From Tubulanus polymorphus (lineage: Eukaryota; Nemertea; Palaeonemertea; Tubulaniformes; Tubulanidae), in NCBI RefSeq assembly GCF_964204645.1, contig NC_134031.1, positions 5,999,001 to 6,059,000 on the forward strand: DNA of 60,000 bases, in the 5' to 3' direction. Under the pieces are notes generated by a model. The model made no database searches. It had not been told where the DNA came from and was given only the letters and a program-made list of their open reading frames with translations. Made by a program: the position numbers and the translations under genes. Below, piece by piece: positions 9,701 to 60,000 of the stretch (position 1 is the first letter of the stretch; every line of letters starts with the position of its first letter).

Positions 9701-11418
9701 AACAATCAAACAAATTCGGGTGAAGGTAATATTACATCCGTTATATATTACAGCTTACTGTATATATTATGATAGCTTTAGAAAAATGCACATTGACATT
9801 TGAATATACAGTGTACTAGATTTTAACATGTTTGCTGCCAATTACAATGAGATATCGTACCATAGCCAGTACTATTTATCTTGTATAAATCACATAGGAC
9901 AATGTCTTCCCTGAGCAGGAATTTTGAACCATAGGCTAAGTTTTGTACTGTCGTAGACCTGCACTTTTATCAGGTTCAAACCCTATCCATATTTTGTAGC
10001 TAATCGCTTTTGTTCAGTCATTTTGATTGTTTCAATTCAATTCCTATCTGAATTATATGGTTGGATAAGGAAACATTACCCATTGGCCTTTGAGTACGCA
10101 TTAACCTTGCTGTCAAGTACTAGATTGCTCGTACTGGTTGTAGCAACTGGGAAGAAAATGAGATGGTAGTTGCAGCGAACATGTTTAAATGCACCATAGA
10201 TGATGTATATTCAGTTCACAGGCTGTTGTTTTCTTTATATTTATGTAATCTGACTATAAAAGACAGATTTGAATATACTAAAAAAAGTGATATAACAATT
10301 ATGCCCAGATCTAATGTTTTCTAGTTTTTGCTTTTTGTTTACACTGTTTAATTTTCGATCCATGACGCTAAACGGGCAACAGCTCACTCCTATACACCGG
10401 TACTATAGGCCTATTTATGTAGTTATTCACTCGAGCAATGAAAGTAGCTTATACATTTTATATTATATTATGTATACCTTTTATTTAGTTTTCATCCTCA
10501 TATTTGTATTTTCATGTGTACGTTGTATATTGAGCCCAATCACACAGAGCCAATTGCGTACTGTAATGCTTAATGTATATGAAAAAATGGCCGCTTATGC
10601 GTACAGGGGAGGGGGGGTTGAAAAATTCAAATTTTATGGGTACGTAATAAATGGATGATCCCTAAGAGGGCATAAATCAGTCACTCACAGTGGTGAGAGC
10701 TGAGTTACTTAGAGAAAGGATTAGCTCATATGGGATGATTTGATGTATGCTGAAATTTTCACAGGCCTGGTGTGATATTTTTGGTCAGGTCAAATTTTGG
10801 CTAAACGGGCATGGCCCCATTTGGCACCAGTGTGAACAGTTAGCCCTGGCTTAATTTGGCACGGGTCAAAAATGCTCGTGTGACCGTGGCTTTTGTTACA
10901 TTGTGCATATTCTTTCATACATTGCATAGATTTCTGTTATAAGGATACAATTTTTCAATGGGTCACCGGCACCGCCACTATGGCAAGCAAGGATTTCGCA
11001 ATGGTCGCCGGGTTCGCTTGTGGTTACAGGGTTACCGCGCTTCGATTTCTTCTGCGCATTTCAATCAAATTAGAATCAACTTTTCTTATTAGTGAATCAA
11101 TTTTCAGTGAAATCTATACTAAACACTGTGTGAAAAAGCAGATCTCATATCTATTCATAGACCTGTTTGATGATTTTTAGATTTGGAAGCTTAAAAATCA
11201 AGTTAAAATTAGATTGAATGAAACTAATTTTCTCTACGAATAGCGCCATCTTTTGTTGGTGAGTGTCGGTACCCCAATTATTCTGGATGCGCGAGAATTA
11301 GATCATGATTGATGAATATATGTTTCGTTGAATTCCTTCTCATTGACATTTTCGTGTTGATTATATTTTGGCAGTTGAAGACGCAATAGTGGCGGAACAT
11401 TTCGAGCCTCTCGGATAA
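544..11418 (+). CDS. AK5: Adenylate kinase 5-like, two kinase domains plus acidic tail (5' end off window)
   Basis: Transfers phosphate between ATP and AMP (nucleoside monophosphate kinase), probably cytosolic. Fourteen exons join in frame: 544-763, 1218-1328, 1728-1903, 2407-2520, 3270-3461, 3785-3881, 4239-4601, 5308-5483, 6120-6233, 7337-7528, 8036-8104, 8201-8222, 8754-9725, 11375-11418, totalling 2862 nt and ending in TAA. The first 73 visible residues (LLTGLMYHRPKEHVDYL and on) match the helical N-terminal region peculiar to AK5. Domain 1 has P-loop GGPGSGKGT (visible residues 111-119), the NMP-site EGYPR and the lid RRMDDN. Domain 2 has GGPGSGRNT, ESFPK and DRGDDN, so key residues differ. 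Between them is an RHGS-repeat linker; after them a ~320-residue Glu-rich tail. Human AK5 is 562 residues, so this form is much longer. The initiator exon lies left of base 1. Identity is confident; activity of domain 2 is doubtful. Confidence 0.9.
1218..1328 (+). CDS. AK5: AK5 exon b: linker to kinase domain 1, first beta strand
   Basis: Acceptor TTGAACAG ends at 1217 and donor GTAAGT starts at 1329. It ends in VPVIFMMG, the first beta strand leading to the P-loop, with the intron splitting the first Gly codon of the loop. Confidence 0.88.
1728..1903 (+). CDS. AK5: AK5 exon c: P-loop and NMP-binding part of domain 1
   Basis: The 176-nt exon begins inside the P-loop (GPGSGKGTHCKRLIERY) and runs through HLSMGDLIRDEV to the GEMAPE motif. 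The donor GTACGT is at 1904. The intact Lys of GKGT indicates a functional nucleotide-binding loop. Confidence 0.92.
2407..2520 (+). CDS. AK5: AK5 exon d: core of domain 1
   Basis: The 114-nt exon in phase 0 encodes ELTMELLTVNMKKHQG and FVIEGYPRTLQQ. The Arg of YPR is the conserved phosphate-contacting residue; Glu stands where most family members have Asp (DGYPR). Confidence 0.92.
2737..3085. mobile_element. hAT-type MITE, CAGGGTGACCAC family
   Basis: Ends are CAGGGTGACCAC and GTTGCCACCCTG. Relatives are at 21639-21922 and 51497-51721; all share phrases like AAACTCGGG and TTTCTTTATCAATAC. This copy also holds a degenerate ATT microsatellite at about 2890-2955. No coding capacity. Confidence 0.55.
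3270..3461 (+). CDS. AK5: AK5 exon e: lid of domain 1
   Basis: The 192-nt exon in phase 0 encodes VDLVFLLDCEEYYLQSRLL and then a short lid with RRMDDN, followed by KFKNLTLPVVKHYDDRGQL. Short-lid architecture as in AK1/AK5. Confidence 0.92.
3641..3724. mobile_element. piggyBac-type MITE, truncated copy
   Basis: One end of the CCCTTTCAGTGC family in an AK5 intron: two palindromic blocks around CACCGC-GTGCGGTG and the terminal GCACTGAAAGGG followed by TTAA. The other end is missing. Confidence 0.75.
3785..3881 (+). CDS. AK5: AK5 exon f: end of domain 1
   Basis: Encodes LDGDRDSDEIFYDLCSVFDS, the last strand and helix of kinase domain 1 (compare FDADRDEDEVFYD in vertebrate AK5). The donor GTAAGT is at 3882. 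Confidence 0.9.
4239..4601 (+). CDS. AK5: AK5 exon g: RHGS-repeat linker and first strand of domain 2
   Basis: Acceptor TTTTACAG ends at 4238 and donor GTAAGC starts at 4602. The first two thirds encode a tandem Arg/His/Gly/Ser repeat (units such as SRHGSRHGS and SRSRSGSR) from an in-frame minisatellite with a ~12-nt period. The last part, CLGLPQCPIIFVMG, is the first strand of kinase domain 2, ending at the same split Gly codon as in domain 1. Confidence 0.88.
4915..5200 (+). mobile_element. tRNA-derived SINE-like fragment
   Basis: It has a degenerate B-box (GCGATTCCGAACCC near 4936) followed by a Cys/Pro-like body, CTCTCCACCCAGGAGTAAAT and GGGTACCTGG, of the sort seen in invertebrate SINEs. 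It lies in the AK5 intron before domain 2. Confidence 0.4.
5308..5483 (+). CDS. AK5: AK5 exon h: altered P-loop of domain 2
   Basis: At 176 nt it is the same length as the matching exon of domain 1. It encodes GPGSGRNTQCKK: the invariant P-loop Lys is Arg and the next Gly is Asn. The rest (FVHLAMGEILRHEI, GELAPH) is well conserved. Confidence 0.92.
6120..6233 (+). CDS. AK5: AK5 exon i: core of domain 2
   Basis: At 114 nt it matches the domain 1 counterpart. It encodes EMTSLLLVERISSL and IVIESFPKNVQQ, where the usual DG(F/Y)PR is ESFPK, so the conserved Gly and Arg are both replaced. Confidence 0.92.
6234..7336 (+). other. AK5 intron with a 24-bp palindrome
   Basis: No coding signal. Bases 6513-6562 form an almost perfect hairpin, with arms AACATAGAAGAGG and onwards meeting with no real loop and only one mismatch (G against T). 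Nothing else is recognised. Confidence 0.5.
7337..7528 (+). CDS. AK5: AK5 exon j: lid of domain 2
   Basis: At 192 nt it matches the domain 1 counterpart. It encodes MNLAVILDVEEITMIRRLL, a lid with DRGDDN, and KDNILPLVKYYDDIGQLSI. Confidence 0.92.
8036..8104 (+). CDS. AK5: AK5 exon k: end of domain 2
   Basis: The 69-nt exon encodes IDGDRDVDAVYADLESTVNS, the last strand and helix of kinase domain 2. The acceptor TTGTAG ends at 8035 and the donor GTAAGT starts at 8105. Confidence 0.88.
8201..8222 (+). CDS. AK5: AK5 exon l: 22-nt microexon
   Basis: It lies between acceptor TATTTACAG and donor GTAAGA and encodes DCASATN plus one base. Skipping it would put the following acidic exon out of frame; including it keeps the whole joined frame divisible by three. 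Confidence 0.7.
8754..9725 (+). CDS. AK5: AK5 exon m: long Glu-rich repetitive tail
   Basis: The 972-nt exon (acceptor CCCTCAG, donor GTAATA) encodes ~323 residues dominated by Glu, Gly, Ala, Thr and Gln. It contains imperfect repeats of roughly 17 residues built on GGQILEAGVATEEAAE. No hydrophobic core is visible; it is very likely disordered and strongly acidic. No homologous tail is recalled in vertebrate AK5. Confidence 0.82.
9726..11374 (+). other. AK5 last intron
   Basis: AT-rich with no exon-like sequence. Bases 10545-10664 are part of a MITE family ending in TACGTAATAAATG-ATGA-CCCTAA, whose fuller copy is at 23855-24028. Bases 10760-10890 carry a short repeat with CACAGGCCTGG and GTGTGAACAG. 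Confidence 0.5.
11375..11418 (+). CDS. AK5: AK5 exon n: final residues and stop
   Basis: The acceptor TTTTGGCAG ends at 11374. Joined to 9725 it reads VEDAIVAEHFEPLG and then TAA at 11416-11418. It is chosen because the phase fits and an open frame with a clean stop follows; it is less certain than the kinase exons. Confidence 0.65.
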
Positions 11419-11945
11419 GATGGAGCAGATGTCGTCATCGCCGCAGAAAACTGACTGATTTATTACAAGTTTTGTTTCCGAATGTTTTACGTGTATCGCG
11501 CGTGTGTATATCGACAGAGTAAAAATTCAAAAATTGTTCAAAGATATCGAAACGAAATGCCATCGCGAGGCGCTCTACTTCTGTTTTGTTCAACTTATCG
11601 CTATGCCAAAATATGAAGCTCCACGATTCAGAGCAACAGGTTTATAGAAAAGGGTTTGAAAATTATTGTCCCACTTTATCGTCATTCGCTGATCTGGAAA
11701 TATTGTCTGCCTCTAGGTTGTGTTTTGGTATATATGCGTCATCCGTCCATCTAAAAATCAAATATTTCTAACTATTTCCATTGTTTATTTTTTAAATGAT
11801 ATTCATTTGGTACACGTTTCAAACGTATTAGCTATGCGAATTGGTTATACGGTGTTTTTTCGAATAATTATTTACCGATGTCGGGAGTGTAAAGAATTTG
11901 TATTTTTATTATATTTTTACAAATAAAACAAAGTTATTATGTAAA
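11419..11945 (+). other. Probable AK5 3' UTR
   Basis: AT-rich sequence after the TAA with no coding signal. An AATAAA hexamer is at 11922-11927, so cleavage would fall near 11940-11955. Confidence 0.5.
11922..11927 (+). terminator. Candidate polyadenylation signal AATAAA for AK5
   Basis: It is the first canonical hexamer on the + strand after the AK5 stop, about 500 nt downstream. Confidence 0.45.
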
Positions 11946-11949
11946 CAAA

Positions 11950-13500
11950 GTACAACAAGTATAAGTCAATATACATATACATATATAGATACGAGTATCT
12001 TGTTAAAATGTGATATCTTATATATAATCTATTCTGTTTTATTTTTTTCAAGAAAAAAAGGTTTGAATCCATTATGTTATTGTTAGTTTTGTTGTTTTGA
12101 TTATTATTAATTGATCTTCTTCGTTACTGTAGACGTTACGCAATGTACCGTAATTAGTAACAGCTTCAAATCATTGTATATAATGTAAAAACAAAAACAT
12201 TATTATTTATTTATCTATGGCTTTTATACGGAGTATAACAAAGTGTCAAATCATGTACGGAATTTTCTGCAGCTATGTTTTTCCGTCTAAGGAGAAGGGC
12301 TTCTTTAAAAGCACTTCCTTATATATGTGTTTTGAAATGTGCAATTATTCAGAAGGATTGTTATGAGCTAAGCATCTTCTCGTGCAGGATTCAAACTCGA
12401 TGGCCTCAGGACTGTGTTGAGGTGTTAGAGGTTGTCAGAGTGGCGACTGTTTGCGCAGGATCTCTACCTTAAAATATATCCAATTTCTTATTGCGGTGTA
12501 TTTACTGTAGAAATGTCATCGACTGAGTAGATTCTAATTTCTGATTGGTGAATGAAAGGGACACAAAGTTTGAATTCTAGCGAGGGATGGCATGGGGAGA
12601 ATGAATAAGGTTTGAATTGAATTCATGTTTGGAGTCTGAAAGTTAGACTTATATAGACATCAAAGAAAATGGATTTTTGAATTCTGATCCAGCTAGATCC
12701 AGATCAGTTAGGGCTTACCCTATGCGGAATTTACTAGAAATTATGAAATCATTCTACCACTTCTAAATGTAAATCGTATAACCAAAATGATATGCATATG
12801 GTCACTTCAATCACTAGAGCACCATAAACAACTGATTTTGTTTCCGAATTCCACCAAACCTCGCCTTTTTCGTTAGTTTCACGTTCAGAAACTGGAAAGT
12901 TGCCAGATATTTGTGATTTTTTTTGTGATTTTTTTTGTACATGTTCGAGATATTTTCTCGTCTCAGCCATGCAAATAAATTTAACTTTTCAAATATCGAA
13001 AATTGTGTCTATTTTTTGTGTAGATTTACTAGGCTCGTGCCCGAGAAACCATATGGACTTAAGTTTAATCGTCGTTGTATGTCTCTTCTTATCAGCATCA
13101 GTCAAATTTGGAATCAAAATTTTCGCCAGGACAGTCAGAAATGGACAAATGGAAATCTTGGTCTTAATATGTGGGAGATTGATCCAGTGCTTTTCATTAC
13201 AACAACTTTGTCACAATTTATAAAAAGTGCCAAAGAGAAAGGATCTTTATTTGAACCATACTATTCATCAGAAGGCTTTTCCACCTATTTCGATCCAATT
13301 AAAATGTTAAATATGGCTAGGGATAGTGGTGCTGGTCATAGATAATGGGCTTCATCATCAATTATGCCCTTTGGCAATTGCCTCGGGCAATCCGTGAAAT
13401 TTTTACTTGTCCCGCAGATTTTTGTCCACTAACCGGCATGTGCTGCCACCTGTACAGTAAACAAAATACTAAAGGTTCATTGACAGGTCAGGAGTAATCA
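11950..13500. other. Intergenic region between AK5 and Abl
   Basis: AT-rich sequence with poly-T/A tracts. The only longer open frame, 12935-13345 (+, 136 codons from a Met), matches no family I know; its local sequence (for example YYSSEGFSTYFDPIKMLNM) looks mildly protein-like, but no splice or promoter context supports it. Confidence 0.5.
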
Positions 13501-13689
13501 AAGATGGCGGATGCTGGCTGGATTTTCTGTCTGTGAGGAATTTTTGGAATTATTTTCGATTTTGTGGCGTTTATAGCGGTTTTATTCGATGGAATTCTAG
13601 TCGGCAGCTAGGTCGGATTAAAAACGGTCGACATGGAGTGTAATACGTGAACGCGATGATTTCGGAATACGGCTTTAAACCCAGTTGAA
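13495..13689 (+). promoter_or_regulatory. Probable Abl promoter and 5' UTR with two uORFs
   Basis: A YY1-like AAGATGGCGG is at 13501-13510, a motif typical of broad core promoters near the start site. Downstream, ATG at 13633 opens a 5-codon uORF (stop 13648-13650). ATG at 13656 opens a 10-codon uORF whose TGA ends at 13688, one base before the main ATG. The transcription start itself cannot be read from the sequence. Confidence 0.4.
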
Positions 13690-57547
<43,858 letters not shown>

Positions 57548-60000
57548 CCGCGATTGTGTCGAGATATCGTGTTATACGGAGATTTCAAAAAACATCGGTT
57601 CGCGAAATGATTCGATTCGAAAATATGTGATGAATGTAGTTTTTATAAACAGGAGGCGTTATTGTGAGCTTAGATTTCATAAATGTAAATGTAGTGCATA
57701 TGGCAAACAATTAACCCAAATCGAGCATTTTACTTGAACATTTCATTAATGTAGAGAGGCTATTTAACCCTTTCAGTGCGTAACTGATGATACACTGCAC
57801 TGCGGTGTAGATGCACTTTATGCGGTTTATGCCCGTGATTGAACACACTGGAGTGGAATTTTAAAATTTTCCAGATTATCTCCAGCACTTTAGGGTATTA
57901 ATTAGTCGGCACTGAAAGGTTTAATGAATTGATTTAGGTGGATCCATTGAGACTTGTACAAGTCCATTGAGTGCCCTATTTCATTTTGTCAACAAAGATG
58001 ATAGGTGCATTTCAGCACAGGAGTACGCCTAATATCGCGTTTTTGGAAATCTAAGTGCCCTTTTTGGGCTTGACAAGTTCTTCAAAATTAGCTCCTCAGT
58101 GTGGGAGTTCACCTTTTCGGACACGGTGTCAAATTGTCCTTTTGAGTTGGGACAAGTCCTTTAAAATTGGCCTCTGAATCTACCCGCGACAGGAATATCT
58201 GCTATCAATTTTCAACGCCCTTCCTATGCCACTGCCATTATCACCAATAGCAGCCATTGCTTAAATGTCGCGTAGATCGAAAATCATCTCACAAAAATGC
58301 CTCCGGATTGATGTTCGCTTTGCTACACGGCCATTACTATCAAGAACCTACCGTAATCGATCTATTTATCGTAAGAAGCCATGTTCTACTACCCCACCCC
58401 CTGCATCTCAACCCTAACGCATATATACCTTATCAATACGAAACCATAAAAACAATGTATGAATAGAACATAAAAAAGTCAGTTTCATGGCTTTATTTCC
58501 TTAGAACTATGCTCAATTCGAAACCATAGTCATTTATTTAACCTCGCTCTGATTCGATGTCGACCATTTTATAATCGCTCGCCGTAATTTATTAAGGAGC
58601 TGGATTCCTGAATGAATTAAACCTTAAAAACAATAACACGATAGCGTTCGATTTCGCTTAACTCGCGAAAGCAGAACTGGTCCCGTAGAGACTATTAAGC
58701 ACGTCGAGTCTGCAAGTCGTAATTATTGATGAACGTTATTCTTACAATCATTCGCTAGTGCTACTGCTTACAACAACGGCATTAAATATATCGAATATCA
58801 AAACTATATTTCTGACGTCGATGCAGAAATGATTCTCATGTTCATTGATTCGAAACAGTTCAAACTCGTGCGATAAAGTGGATGACGCCGCTTTTAGGCA
58901 ATATCGTCGATCCGCAGCCTGGAACCGTCGCAGAGGGCTCGGTCCAGGCTGCTTAACTGTATTAGATAAACCGCGTTGAGTTGACGACGCTAAGAAGAAA
59001 TGTACGAAACGAAAATATTTTCTATATAATTCATGAATGTGACGAGAGCTTTGTTACTTTTCCTCTTTTTCTTTTCTCTCCTTTCTCGCACTCGAATCGA
59101 CGAAATATGATGTAAATATTGAATACTGGTGCTTTAAGTGAAGTGTATTTGTAATATTGTGATAGCAGATTTAATGTGTAAAAACGTGTTGAGAAGCGGA
59201 GAACAATGATTCGGTCCGAAATCGGATTATTTCCTTTTTTTTCTTCGACAATTTTTTTTTAACCGAACTATAGTTTACTATCATGAATGCTTAATATTAG
59301 TACAATGTCGGTCATGTTCGGTACAGTCGTAGCTGGATGGCCAAATGCGAGTGAATAGCTGTGAATTTATTGAGGTTCCTCTGTCGCAAATTGTTAAGAA
59401 CGAAGACCGGTCTTGATCCTAGCTTATTTACCAGTTTTATACTCGTAAAGATTTGTAGATTTTTCTACCCCGAAGCCAGTTCAACAGTTGCGAAAAAGCA
59501 GATTCCCAATGATAGTAATACGTGGCCAAGATTTGTCTCTCAGTTGTATAGTCAATACTATCGTCAGTTCATTATCCTGCGATGAGAACGTGTGAGATGA
59601 ATAATTGTTTTTTTTTTTTCTAAGATTAGAAATTTCCCCGATGAATTTAGCTAGAATTTTTTGTGTGTAAATATTAAGTGAATTTTTTCGATGACAACAC
59701 AATATGTACTTAATTAATGAACTTATTGAAAATAGCACGTTGCATGTGTGAATGTGTGCATGCTTCGCGTTCAGTTGATATGATCTACCAGAATCTACTA
59801 CCGGTAACTTATAAAACCCTAAATTGTAGAGGCCTGTGTGTCGAGATCCCCTCTTGATACAGCCATTTGCCTTGCGGATCTTAGTGGTTTGGTCCACAAA
59901 TATTGTGTTCGTGGGACTGAGTTCTTGAGGGATTTTCTGCTAGAGCGGTGGTGGCGTAAGCGCAATTCCTATGTTGATCAAATTCCTAGAATGAACTTTG
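57548..60000 (+). other. Abl 3' UTR and downstream flank
   Basis: No coding signal. No AATAAA is seen; AUUAAA-type hexamers occur at about 58617 and 58781, so the transcript end is unclear. A MITE copy lies at 57764-57924. TGTAAATA, the Pumilio-family binding sequence, occurs at 59111-59118 and 59666-59673, which would matter only if the UTR extends that far. Confidence 0.45.
57764..57924. mobile_element. piggyBac-type MITE, internally deleted
   Basis: TTAA at both ends and CCCTTTCAGTGC / GCACTGAAAGG termini, but only 161 bp long, so the middle is lost. It lies 217 bp after the Abl stop, probably inside the 3' UTR. Confidence 0.8.

Overview
The window is nuclear DNA from an animal. Genes are split into many small exons with GT-AG introns. 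Introns are AT-rich and full of short non-autonomous transposons, and the proteins are bilaterian in type. A marine invertebrate, most likely a spiralian such as a mollusc or annelid, fits best; this is inferred from style and not proven.

Three genes are supported. (1) On the + strand, from before the left edge to 11418, lies an adenylate kinase 5 (AK5)-type gene. Fourteen exons can be joined in frame (2862 nt, 953 codons plus stop), with the first exon(s) missing off the left side. It encodes the AK5 N-terminal helix, kinase domain 1, an Arg/His/Gly/Ser repeat linker, a second kinase domain with an altered P-loop, and a long glutamate-rich tail. (2) On the + strand, from 13690 to 57547, lies an Abl non-receptor tyrosine kinase. 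Fourteen exons give 1474 codons with an N-myristoylation signal, SH3, SH2, kinase, PxxP/basic tail and F-actin-binding domain. Both exon sets sum to an exact multiple of three, which supports the splice choices. (3) On the - strand, from 40499 to 39414, inside Abl intron 3, lies an intronless 361-residue beta-hydroxyacid dehydrogenase of the 3-hydroxyisobutyrate dehydrogenase type, with a probable mitochondrial presequence.

Layout: 1-11950 AK5; 11950-13500 intergenic; 13500-13690 Abl promoter and 5' UTR with two short uORFs; 13844-36062 two big Abl introns with a 123-nt exon between them; 36063-36248 first part of SH3; 36249-42144 intron with the nested dehydrogenase; 42145-53355 SH3, SH2, kinase and linker exons; 55059-57547 one large C-terminal exon; 57548-60000 3' UTR or flank.

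Much of the rest is transposon archaeology. A ~300-bp piggyBac-type MITE (TTAA target, CCCTTTCAGTGC ends) occurs nine times. Two copies are themselves split: one by a 1.28-kb hAT-like element with an 8-bp target duplication, the other by a 1.26-kb Helitron-like element. The latter carries four CTCF-like motifs spaced at exactly 154 bp. A 1.16-kb hAT-like foldback sits 59 bp after Abl exon 1. Several minisatellites (46, 53, ~38, ~104 bp periods) lie in the introns. The genes are not an operon-like set: AK5 and Abl are tandem neighbours with no evident shared pathway, and the dehydrogenase is a nested passenger gene.
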